Part shown: positions 15,651-23,046 of the stretch, piece by piece
Layout of the letters: each line of letters begins with the position of its first letter
How positions within the stretch are numbered: position 1 is the first letter of the stretch
Source: WQUF01 sp031549885
Lineage (GTDB): Bacteria; Bacillota; Clostridia; Clostridiales; Clostridiaceae
Assembly (NCBI GenBank): GCA_031549885.1
Contig: JAVBPD010000024.1
Location: 1-32,327 of the forward strand
DNA: 32,327 nucleotides
Reading direction: 5' to 3'
Translations under genes and position numbers: made by a program
The notes under the pieces: model-generated
Seen by the model: only the letters and a program-made list of their open reading frames with translations
Database searches by the model: none
Told to the model about the DNA's origin: nothing

Positions 15651-16646
15651 ATGTCGGCTTCTATAAAGGATGTGGCAAGAGAAGCAGGTGTTTCCATAGC
15701 AACCGTATCAAGAGTTTTAAATAATGTGGATGTTGTAAATGATGATACAAAGAAAAAAGTTTTGGAAGCAATTTCTAAGCTTGGATACCGACCTAATATA
15801 ATTGCAAGAAGTTTAAAAACTCAAAAAACAAGCACCATTGGTATAATTATACCAGATATCTCAAATCAGTTTTATCCAGAAATTGTAAGAGGTGCTGAAG
15901 ATGTGGCTAATATATATTCATATAATATAGTGCTTTGTAATACTGATTTGGACTCAGAAAGAGAAATAGAATATTTACGTATATTAAAAGAAAAAATGAT
16001 AGATGGAGTGCTCTATATGAGCAATTCCTTAGAAAAAGACGTTTTAGATTTAATAAATGAGTTAAAAACCCCAGTAGTTTTAATTGAAACAAAAGACAAA
16101 GATAACAACTTTCCTAGTATCACAATTGACAATGAAAAAGCTGCATATGATGCTACAGCATTTTTAATAAGTAAAGGTTTTAAGGATATAGTTTTCATAG
16201 GTACCCATCCTGATGCTGAAAATGCTCTTTCAAAGAGATTTTTAGGATATGAAAGAGCCTTAAAAGAAAATGGACTAGAGGTTAAACCTGATTTAATATG
16301 TTTTAGTGGAATAAAGCCTCAAGATGGTGCAAACGTTGTGTCAAATTTTTTAAAGGGTAAAAAATACGATGCCATATTTTGCATATCAGATGAGCTTGCA
16401 ATGGGTGTAATAAATGAACTCCGTGAGCAAGGTGTAAAAGTTCCTGAAGATGTAAGTGTAATAGGTTTTGATAACATTTTTTCTTCATCGATATATTATC
16501 CAAAGCTCACTACTGTTTCTCAACCTATGTATGATATGGGGTCAGTTGGCATGAGAATGCTCATAAAGATTATAAACAAGCAGCCTATGGACAATGAACA
16601 TTACATTCTGCCACATGAAATAATTATTAGAAATTCAACTAAATAA
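15651..16646 (+). CDS. LacI-family transcriptional regulator
   Basis: This 331-residue regulator has the LacI-type helix-turn-helix at its N terminus (SIKDVAREAGVSIATVSRVLNN, about residues 4-24), the hinge region GYRPNIIARSLKTQ, and a periplasmic-binding-protein-like sensor domain (GIIIPDISNQFYPEIVRG, GFDNI, LTTVSQP). The ATG at 15651 is chosen over an in-frame GTG at 15642, because GGAG at 15639-15642 is then 8 bases upstream. LacI regulators bind sugars or sugar phosphates, and the CcpA-like pattern HPDAENALSKRF...GYERAL also makes a CcpA-type or RbsR-type role possible. No sugar operon adjoins it except the downstream guanylyltransferase. It is followed by a hairpin terminator. Confidence 0.92.
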   Translation: MSASIKDVAREAGVSIATVSRVLNNVDVVNDDTKKKVLEAISKLGYRPNIIARSLKTQKTSTIGIIIPDISNQFYPEIVRGAEDVANIYSYNIVLCNTDLDSEREIEYLRILKEKMIDGVLYMSNSLEKDVLDLINELKTPVVLIETKDKDNNFPSITIDNEKAAYDATAFLISKGFKDIVFIGTHPDAENALSKRFLGYERALKENGLEVKPDLICFSGIKPQDGANVVSNFLKGKKYDAIFCISDELAMGVINELREQGVKVPEDVSVIGFDNIFSSSIYYPKLTTVSQPMYDMGSVGMRMLIKIINKQPMDNEHYILPHEIIIRNSTK

Positions 16647-16667
16647 TTTATAGCGTTTAAACTTATA

Positions 16668-16694
16668 GGGTCTATGTAATTCATGGACCTTTTA
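16668..16694 (+). terminator. Terminator after the LacI-type gene
   Basis: GGTCTATG (16669-16676) pairs with CATGGACC (16682-16689), with one G-U pair, around a TAATT loop and is followed by TTTT. It lies just ahead of the ribosome binding site of the glycosylase gene. Confidence 0.6.
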
Positions 16695-16710
16695 TCTTTT
16701 AGGAGGAAAT

Positions 16711-17295
16711 ATGAAGTTATCAAGAGACTTTTATTTAAACGACACATTAGAAGTATCTAAAAATTTATTAGGAAAAACTTTATGCAGAAAAATTAATGGC
16801 ATTATTTTAAAAGGCTTAATAACAGAAGTTGAAGCTTATTGTGGAATTAACGATAAAGCCTGCCATGCTTATAATAATAGAAGAACTAAAAGAACTGAGA
16901 TGCTTTATAAAATAGGAGGCACAATTTATGTGTATTTTATATATGGAATGTACTATTGTTTTAATGTTGTGACAAAAGACATAGATATACCAGAAGCTGT
17001 ATTGATAAGATCTATAGAGCCTACTTTAGGCGTCGATATAATGAGTATAAATAGGTTCAATAAAGAATTTAATTTTTTATCAAAATCTCAAAAACTTAAT
17101 TTAACCAACGGTCCAGGCAAAATTTGCACTGCGTTAAATATTAATAAAGAAGATAATGGAAAAGATTTAGCCTCAGGTGAAATCTTTATAGAAGACACAG
17201 GCTTTAATGATTTTAATATAGAGTATACAAAGCGAATAGGCATTGAAAACACTGAAGAGGCAAAAAATTATCTGTATAGAATGATACTAGTCTAA
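16711..17295 (+). CDS. 3-methyladenine DNA glycosylase (AAG/MPG type)
   Basis: This 194-residue enzyme excises alkylated purines such as 3-methyladenine and hypoxanthine from DNA. It is homologous to human AAG: the catalytic stretch TEVEAY contains Glu41 and Tyr43, DKACHAY contains the His52 equivalent of AAG His136, and TIYVYFIYGMYYCFNVV matches the conserved core strand pair. NGPGKICTALNI is the conserved late motif. The length fits the bacterial family. It has its own AGGAGG 7 bases before the ATG and follows a terminator, so it may also have its own promoter. Confidence 0.94.
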   Translation: MKLSRDFYLNDTLEVSKNLLGKTLCRKINGIILKGLITEVEAYCGINDKACHAYNNRRTKRTEMLYKIGGTIYVYFIYGMYYCFNVVTKDIDIPEAVLIRSIEPTLGVDIMSINRFNKEFNFLSKSQKLNLTNGPGKICTALNINKEDNGKDLASGEIFIEDTGFNDFNIEYTKRIGIENTEEAKNYLYRMILV

Positions 17296-17313
17296 AAACA
17301 AGCATTCACTAAG

Positions 17314-17348
17314 TAAATAGATTTCACATAGTATATTACATCTATTTA
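17314..17348 (+). promoter_or_regulatory. Hairpin ahead of the guanylyltransferase gene
   Basis: TAAATAGAT (17314-17322) pairs exactly with ATCTATTTA (17340-17348) around a 17-base loop, ending 5 bases before the GGAG site. Being AU-only it is weak. It could be a poor terminator for the glycosylase gene or an RNA fold near the ribosome binding site. Confidence 0.35.
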
Positions 17349-17365
17349 TTTATGGAGTGATTGTA

Positions 17366-18433
17366 TTGCTATTTGCTCTAATATTAGCTGGAGGAAAGGG
17401 AACAAGGCTATATCCTCTTTCACGTTCAAATAAACCAAAACAGTTTTTAAAAATAATTAATAATCAAAGCTTTATAAGAAATACTGTTGAAAGAATTAAA
17501 TCTCTCATTGAGATTAATAATATATATATTATTACAAATAATGATTATAAAAACTTAATCTTAGAAGATATTCCTGAAATAAGTGAAAAAAATATCATAA
17601 CAGAACCTGACAATAAAGAGACAGCAACTTGCATTGCATATGCTGCACTAAAGTTTTTAAAAATGGATAAGGATGCCACCATGGTTGTACTTCCTTCAGA
17701 TCATTTTATAGACCATAATGAACTTTTCATAGAAAATATTGCAAGTGGAATTGAAATTTGTGAAAGAAAAAGAGGCCTTGTAACCATAGGGGTACCTCCG
17801 CTTAGACCTGAAACTGGATATGGATATATACAATTTGGAGAAAGAATTGCAAGTAAAACTGAAAGCTATAAAGTAGACCGCTTTACTGAAAAACCAAATA
17901 TTGAAATTGCAAAAGAATTTATTTCCCGTGAGAATTTTCTTTGGAACACAGGTATATTTATATGGAGAGCAGACATTTATTTAAGGGAATTAGAAAAATA
18001 TTTACCTAAAATGCATAAATGTTTATCAAGAATTTACCAATGCCTAGGAGAAGAAAATGAAACTGAGGTTATTAAAGAACAATATAGCAAAATAGATGGT
18101 ATATCAGTGGATTTTGGTATACTTCAAAAGACCAGGAAGGCTTATGTTATAAAGGGCATTTTTAAATGGGACGATATAGGAAGCTTTTCATCTATAAGCA
18201 GATTTTTAAACTTTCAAAGCTCAAATTCCTTTATTGGAAATATTTATTTAAACGATAGTGAAAACTGCTCATTTATTGGTGAAAAAAAGCTTATTATTGG
18301 CTTTGGGTTAAAGGACTTAGTAGTTGTTGACACTGGAGATGTTCTTCTTGTAATGGATAAAAATAGAGAACAAGAAGTGAAGCATTTAATAAATAATTTA
18401 AAAAGCAACGAAGAACTTAAAAAATATCTATAA
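17366..18433 (+). CDS. Mannose-1-phosphate guanylyltransferase
   Basis: This protein makes GDP-mannose from mannose-1-phosphate and GTP, feeding glycan synthesis. The nucleotidyltransferase signature LAGGKGTRLYPLSRSNKPKQFL starts near residue 6. EPDNKETATCIAYAA, VLPSDHFI, FTEKPN and WNTGIFIW are the family's further motifs. At about 355 residues it is the short form, without the C-terminal mannose-6-phosphate isomerase cupin found in ManC. TTG 17366 is chosen because GGAG (17354-17357) lies 8 bases upstream; the GTG at 17357 overlaps that site. The next gene is PTS enzyme I, which may be coincidental or reflect mannose use. A role in surface polysaccharide is likely but its other genes are not here. 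Confidence 0.9.
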   Translation: MLFALILAGGKGTRLYPLSRSNKPKQFLKIINNQSFIRNTVERIKSLIEINNIYIITNNDYKNLILEDIPEISEKNIITEPDNKETATCIAYAALKFLKMDKDATMVVLPSDHFIDHNELFIENIASGIEICERKRGLVTIGVPPLRPETGYGYIQFGERIASKTESYKVDRFTEKPNIEIAKEFISRENFLWNTGIFIWRADIYLRELEKYLPKMHKCLSRIYQCLGEENETEVIKEQYSKIDGISVDFGILQKTRKAYVIKGIFKWDDIGSFSSISRFLNFQSSNSFIGNIYLNDSENCSFIGEKKLIIGFGLKDLVVVDTGDVLLVMDKNREQEVKHLINNLKSNEELKKYL

Positions 18434-18460
18434 ACAATTTTTAATTATAAAAAATTATTG

Positions 18461-18507
18461 TATAATATTAATAACTTATAAAGAGATAAAAGCAATTGCT
18501 TTTATCT
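18461..18507 (+). promoter_or_regulatory. Promoter -10 and perfect 24-bp palindrome upstream of enzyme I
   Basis: TATAAT at 18461-18466 is a consensus -10 box with a weak upstream box. A perfect 24-bp palindrome spans 18484-18507, centred on CAATTG, so it falls about 11 bases into the predicted leader and ends 14 bases before AGGAGG. As DNA it could be an operator. As RNA it would be a 10-bp stem with a tight AAUU loop close to the ribosome binding site. Confidence 0.65.
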
Positions 18508-18530
18508 ACTTTTATACTCAAGGAGGATTT

Positions 18531-20159
18531 ATGATTACTATAAAGGGAATATCAGCATCAGATGGTTATGCTATTGGGAATGCATTAATTAAACGTGAAA
18601 TTAAAATTTCAAACGAGGAAAGCTCTCAAGTAAATGCAGAAAACGAAATTGAAAAATTTAAAAAATCCATTGAAACTTCAAAAATTCAATTACAAGCGCT
18701 GTATGAAAAAGCTTGTGTTGAAGTTGGTGAGAAAAATGCTGCTATATTTGAAAGCCATATAACATTTCTTGAGGACCCAGAATATGTAGATCAGATAGAA
18801 AATACAATAAAAGAAAGAAACATAAATGCTATATCTTCTATAGAAACAGTTACAAATGGTTATGTCTTGATTTTTGAATCTATGGAAGATGAATATATGA
18901 GAGAAAGAGCAGCTGATATTAAAGATGTTTCAACTAGAATTATAAGAAACATTTTAGGAGTTAAAAATGAATTTGTAATTACTGATAAGAATACAGTAGT
19001 AGTTGCTCATGACTTAACGCCTTCTGATACAGCTCAAATTGACAAAAGTAAAATAATAGGTTTTATAACGGATATTGGTGGCAAAACTTCTCACACTGCC
19101 ATTATGGCTAGAACGTTAGAGCTACCTGCAATCGTTGGCACAATAGATGGATCAGAAAGCGTAAATAATGGAGATACTATTATCATTGATAGCATAAAAG
19201 GAGAAGCTTTTGTTAATCCTCCACAGGAATTAATTGATGAATATATTATAAAGTTAAAACTTCATAAAGAAGAAAAGGAAAAATTAAAGTCCCTTAAAGA
19301 TTTAAATTTATCTTATAAAAATGGCAGAAAAATATACATAGCTGGTAATATTGGCGAATCCTATGATGTAGATAAGGTTTTAGAAAATGGTGGAGAAGCT
19401 ATAGGGCTCTTTAGAACGGAATTTTTATATATGAATAGAGATTCAATGCCAACTGAAGATGAACAATTCCAAGCTTATAAAATTGTACTTTCAAAAATGG
19501 AAAATAGGCCTGTTGTAATTAGAACTTTAGATATTGGTGGAGATAAAAAGCTCCCCTTTTTAGAGATGCCAAGTGAAATGAATCCATTTTTAGGGTATAG
19601 AGCTATTAGGCTTTGCCTTGATAGGGTCCACATATTTAAAATGCAACTAAGGGCTCTTTTAAGAGCATCTATTTTCGGAAATCTTGCAATAATGTTTCCA
19701 ATGATATCTTCCTTAGATCAAGTTCAAAGAGCAAAATCTATAATTGAAGAATGCAAAAGTGAATTAAAAAATGAGGGAAAAGAATTTAGTGATAAAATTG
19801 AAATAGGTATAATGGTTGAAATACCTTCTTCTGCTTTAATTGCTGAAGAAATAGCTCCTCATATAGACTTCTTTAGCATTGGTACTAACGATTTAACTCA
19901 ATATACATTAGCTGTAGATAGAATGAATGAGAACATCTCTTATCTTTATGACCCTATGCATCCTGCTGTTTTAAAGCTTATTAAAATGACTATTGATGCT
20001 GCCCATAAATATGGAAAATGGTGTGGCATGTGTGGAGAACTTGCTGGGGACCCTGCTGCAATTGAAACTTTAGTTTCTTATGAATTAGATGAATTTTCCA
20101 TGAGCGCTTCTTCTATTTTAAAAGCAAAGAAAAAAATATCTGAGATTTTAGGTGGTTAA
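18531..20159 (+). CDS. ptsI: PTS enzyme I (phosphoenolpyruvate-protein phosphotransferase)
   Basis: Enzyme I takes the phosphate from phosphoenolpyruvate onto a histidine and passes it to HPr, powering all PTS sugar uptake. This 542-residue copy is slightly shorter than E. coli EI (575). The phospho-His is His188 in GGKTSHTAIMART. The PEP-binding barrel shows GLFRTEFLYMNRD (Glu297 region), RTLDIGGDK, GIMVEIPSSAL and GTNDLTQYTLAVDR, and the catalytic Cys501 lies in GMCGELAGD. No ptsH gene is adjacent, unlike the usual ptsHI arrangement; HPr must be encoded elsewhere. The leader carries the palindrome described above. The next gene starts 4 bases after its stop codon. Confidence 0.95.
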   Translation: MITIKGISASDGYAIGNALIKREIKISNEESSQVNAENEIEKFKKSIETSKIQLQALYEKACVEVGEKNAAIFESHITFLEDPEYVDQIENTIKERNINAISSIETVTNGYVLIFESMEDEYMRERAADIKDVSTRIIRNILGVKNEFVITDKNTVVVAHDLTPSDTAQIDKSKIIGFITDIGGKTSHTAIMARTLELPAIVGTIDGSESVNNGDTIIIDSIKGEAFVNPPQELIDEYIIKLKLHKEEKEKLKSLKDLNLSYKNGRKIYIAGNIGESYDVDKVLENGGEAIGLFRTEFLYMNRDSMPTEDEQFQAYKIVLSKMENRPVVIRTLDIGGDKKLPFLEMPSEMNPFLGYRAIRLCLDRVHIFKMQLRALLRASIFGNLAIMFPMISSLDQVQRAKSIIEECKSELKNEGKEFSDKIEIGIMVEIPSSALIAEEIAPHIDFFSIGTNDLTQYTLAVDRMNENISYLYDPMHPAVLKLIKMTIDAAHKYGKWCGMCGELAGDPAAIETLVSYELDEFSMSASSILKAKKKISEILGG

Positions 20160-20163
20160 ATAT

Positions 20164-20652
20164 ATGAAAGTTGACAATGAAGAAATAATGCTTGTGATTT
20201 CAAACTTAATTATAGAAGTAATTGAAAAAAACACGCCATATCAATGGATACAAACAGTAGAACCTTTTCCGCATCCATATAAATATGATAAAATCAGCTA
20301 TGATTATTCAGGGGAAACTATACCTATGATTAAAGAAGAATTTCAAAAGATGGCTAAAGATCTAGATAAAGATCAATGGTATACATCAAAATTGCATAAA
20401 TTACTAGATTCTGTATATATCGATGAGTGGGTAGCTTCATATATTTCTAATTTAGGAAAATCTTGGATTAGTTATTTTGAATTGCTAGAAGACAAATTCA
20501 ATGAATGGAAATATGATAATTTTCAGTTATATGATGAGGATGGAAATGAGTTAGATGAAGATCTTGAGATGGAGCTTGACGATATTTTTTATGATTTTAT
20601 AAAAAATACTTCTCATGAATTATATTATAAAAAAATCTTAAAGAAATTGTAA
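20164..20652 (+). CDS. Acidic protein of unknown function
   Basis: I do not recognise this 162-residue protein. It is rich in Asp, Glu, Tyr and Trp, with an especially acidic stretch near residues 120-143 (YDEDGNELDEDLEMELDD) and hydrophobic helix-like segments at both ends. No signal peptide, membrane helix or catalytic motif is visible. The ATG at 20164 is favoured over an earlier GTG, because AGGTGG at 20150-20155 is 8 bases upstream. The ribosome binding site lies within the end of the enzyme I gene, so the two are coupled. That makes a PTS-related or simply cotranscribed role equally possible. Confidence 0.65.
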   Translation: MKVDNEEIMLVISNLIIEVIEKNTPYQWIQTVEPFPHPYKYDKISYDYSGETIPMIKEEFQKMAKDLDKDQWYTSKLHKLLDSVYIDEWVASYISNLGKSWISYFELLEDKFNEWKYDNFQLYDEDGNELDEDLEMELDDIFYDFIKNTSHELYYKKILKKL

Positions 20653-20724
20653 TTATTTAGCATATATTATTAATTTTTATAATACTTTATTAATAACATA
20701 AATTTTATGGAGGATGCTATTATT

Positions 20725-21858
20725 GTGGTTGAAAATACAATTAATGTTTCTGAAGAAATTATTGATTGGGCCATAAATAAAGTTTCAACAAATGATAGTT
20801 TAATTTCAATCCTTAAAGAATGGAAAAATTCTAAAAAAGTTTTGTTTAATGATGTTGAAATTATGAGCAAAGAAGCTAATATACCTATTGGATATTTCTT
20901 CTTAAAAACGCCTCCAAAAGAAGAATTATATATTTTAAAATTTAGAACTATAAAGAATAAAGATTTTAAAAATCCTAGCAAAAATTTAAAAGACACTATT
21001 AGCACTATGGAAAGCATACAAGCATGGATGAAGGAATATTTAATTGCAGAGAATCATGAAAAGTTATACTTTATAGGTTCAATTAAAGATGAAACTAGTG
21101 TACAAAAAATTGCTGATAAAATTCGCACGTGTTTAGGCATTAATATAAATTGGTACACTAAAAGCAAAGATTCATGGGATTCATTTAAAATCATTAGAAA
21201 TAATCTTAAAAAAATTGGAATTATTACAATGCTAAATGGTGTAGTAGGGCAAAATAATAATAGAAAGCTTTTCATCGAAGAATTTAGAGCTTTTTGTTTA
21301 ATAGATGAATTTGCTCCACTTATATTTATAAATTCTAATGACTCATATGAAGAAAGATTATTTTCACTTTTATATGAAGCTGTTTTTATTTGGCGTGGAT
21401 GTAATTGCTTCTTTAATGATAGAAAAATAGGCACTCATTCATTTACACCTGAAGAAAAAATATGCTATGAAGTTTGTTTAGAGATTCTTATGCCAAATGA
21501 GATTTTTATAGAAAAGTGGACAAATATTGAAGAAATAAGCATTGAAGATAAAATAAAATATTTATCAAAAGAATTTAAATGTAGCAATATTGCAGTTTGT
21601 AGAAAAGCTTTTAATAATAAATATTTAGATTATAATTTTTTTAAAGATTTAGTTGACCTTCAATATGACAATGTTAAAAATATAAAAAAACCTAAAAGAG
21701 GACATTATTATAATATTGCTAAATCAAGATATGACAATAAATTTTTGCTAGCATTATATAATAATATAAAAAAAGGAAAAGCTTCATTTGGTGATGTTTA
21801 TAAATTTACAAATATAAACATAAATCCGTTTTTAAAGCTAATTGAGAAGATAAAATAA
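20725..21858 (+). CDS. XRE/IrrE-like (COG2856) protein with a decayed zinc site
   Basis: This 377-residue protein aligns by eye with ImmA/IrrE-family proteins that join a Xre-like N-terminal region to a metallopeptidase. The N terminus has INVSEEIIDWAINK and the family's GYFFLKTPPKEELYILKFRTI linker. The peptidase part has the preceding strand RAFCLIDEFAPLIFINSND and then YEAVF (217-221), where active members have HExxH as in LLHELAHIW. The Glu is kept but both zinc-binding His are lost (Tyr217 and Phe221), so proteolysis is unlikely. The Xre part also looks degenerate. Members cleave repressors (ImmA) or join toxin-antitoxin and stress systems; this one may be a non-catalytic sensor or a decaying gene, though the frame is intact. 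GTG 20725 is preferred because GGAGG (20709-20713) lies 11 bases upstream. Confidence 0.75.
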   Translation: MVENTINVSEEIIDWAINKVSTNDSLISILKEWKNSKKVLFNDVEIMSKEANIPIGYFFLKTPPKEELYILKFRTIKNKDFKNPSKNLKDTISTMESIQAWMKEYLIAENHEKLYFIGSIKDETSVQKIADKIRTCLGININWYTKSKDSWDSFKIIRNNLKKIGIITMLNGVVGQNNNRKLFIEEFRAFCLIDEFAPLIFINSNDSYEERLFSLLYEAVFIWRGCNCFFNDRKIGTHSFTPEEKICYEVCLEILMPNEIFIEKWTNIEEISIEDKIKYLSKEFKCSNIAVCRKAFNNKYLDYNFFKDLVDLQYDNVKNIKKPKRGHYYNIAKSRYDNKFLLALYNNIKKGKASFGDVYKFTNININPFLKLIEKIK

Positions 21859-21878
21859 TTTTAACTATAGATTTTAAT

Positions 21879-21909
21879 GGGTATTGATAAAGATAGCTTA
21901 TCAATACCC
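21879..21909. terminator. Hairpin between convergent genes
   Basis: GGGTATTGATA (21879-21889) pairs exactly with TATCAATACCC (21899-21909) around a 9-base loop, between the convergent IrrE-like and XdhC genes. The U-tract is weak on both strands, so it is a terminator by position and stem strength. Confidence 0.65.
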
Positions 21910-21915
21910 TTAAGC

Positions 21916-22926
21916 TTACATTTTAGCTCTAGTATTAATTAATTGAGCAGTTATGCTTATTGCTATTTCAGAAGGAGTTTTACCCATAATATCAAGCCCA
22001 ATTGGCGTAGTCACTCTCTTTAAATCCTCTTCTGTAAATCCAAGTTTTCTTAAATTATCAAACACAATTGCAGATTTATGCTTGCTGCCAATTACTCCAA
22101 TATATTTAGCAGGAGTTTTTAATACCTGTTTTAGTATTAATTGATCATCTTTATGCCCACGAGTCATAATGACCACAAAATTATTCTCATTAATTGTAAT
22201 ATAATCGTTAACATGATTGTTATTAATGAGTATAGTGTCTTCTACTCCCTTAAAAAGCTCTTTTTTGCAAAAATCCTCCCTATCCTCAAGTACTGTGCAA
22301 CGAAAATCAACTGTTGAAAGTATGGGAACCAGAGCCTGTGCAACATGACCTCCTCCAAATATGTAGACCATTCCAGTTCTTATAAGCTTTTCACAATAAA
22401 ATTTTCTTTCATTAAACTCAATCACATTAGAATCATTTTTTAATTCTTTAATCACTTCTTCTGGAATATCTGCGCCATATACACCGTTTATTTTGTCATA
22501 AAGCCTCAGCGCATAATTAGTATTATCGGTAATTTCATCTATTATAAAGCACTGGTTAGAATTGACAAACATTTTCTCCACTTGGTCACAAAAATCAACT
22601 ATAAATTTTTGATTTAAAGATAAATATCTAAAAAATACCTGTACATCTCCCCCGCAAATCATACCTAAATCTTGTATTTGGTTTTTATTCAATATATACT
22701 GCATTATACGAGAGCTTTTTTCTTTTAAAACATCCTGCGCCGTATTTTCACACTGATATTCTACTGCGCCACCGCCGATTGTGCCATAGATTCGCCCTCT
22801 TTTAGTTACAATCATATGGGCCCCTGATCCTCTTGGAGTTGAACCACAACTTGCAATTATAGTCACTAAAACAGCATCCTCACCATCTTCAATTACTTGT
22901 TTCAATAATTTAAATAAATTTCTCAA
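21916..22926 (-). CDS. XdhC/CoxI-family molybdenum-enzyme maturation protein
   Basis: This 336-residue protein has the N-terminal XdhC/CoxI domain (ASCGSTPRGSGAHM, TIGGGAVEY, GMICGGDVQVFF) and a C-terminal Rossmann-like XdhC domain (YIFGGGHVAQAL, VVIMTRGHKDDQLIL, YIGVIGSKHK, TPIGLDIMGKTPSEIAISITAQ). XdhC proteins bind molybdenum cofactor, add the terminal sulphur ligand and insert it into xanthine dehydrogenase-type hydroxylases. No hydroxylase is in the window. TTG 22926 is the best start: AGGAGAGGGG lies just upstream, and an earlier ATG at 23010 would add 28 unconserved residues. It lies downstream of arsRDA but behind a terminator, so it is not clearly part of that operon. Confidence 0.88.
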   Translation of the reverse strand: MRNLFKLLKQVIEDGEDAVLVTIIASCGSTPRGSGAHMIVTKRGRIYGTIGGGAVEYQCENTAQDVLKEKSSRIMQYILNKNQIQDLGMICGGDVQVFFRYLSLNQKFIVDFCDQVEKMFVNSNQCFIIDEITDNTNYALRLYDKINGVYGADIPEEVIKELKNDSNVIEFNERKFYCEKLIRTGMVYIFGGGHVAQALVPILSTVDFRCTVLEDREDFCKKELFKGVEDTILINNNHVNDYITINENNFVVIMTRGHKDDQLILKQVLKTPAKYIGVIGSKHKSAIVFDNLRKLGFTEEDLKRVTTPIGLDIMGKTPSEIAISITAQLINTRAKM

Positions 22927-22990
22927 AAAACCCCTCTCCTTCACAAAATTATATTTTAATAATAATTGCTTTTTAACCATAAATCTAGTC

Positions 22991-23036
22991 AAAAAAGGAT
23001 GTATGTTCAATATGCTCTTTACATTTATACATCCTT
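22991..23036 (-). terminator. Terminator of the arsRDA operon
   Basis: Arms 22995-23004 and 23027-23036 (AAGGATGTAT and its inverse) form a 10-bp stem. On the minus strand the stem runs straight into TTTTTT. It follows arsA and separates it from the XdhC gene. Confidence 0.75.
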
Positions 23037-23046
23037 ATATATACTG

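Noticed and set aside
15642..16646. GTG 15642 as start of the LacI-type gene
   Set aside because: GTG overlaps the ribosome binding site; ATG 15651 has proper 8-base spacing and matches the usual N terminus of the family.
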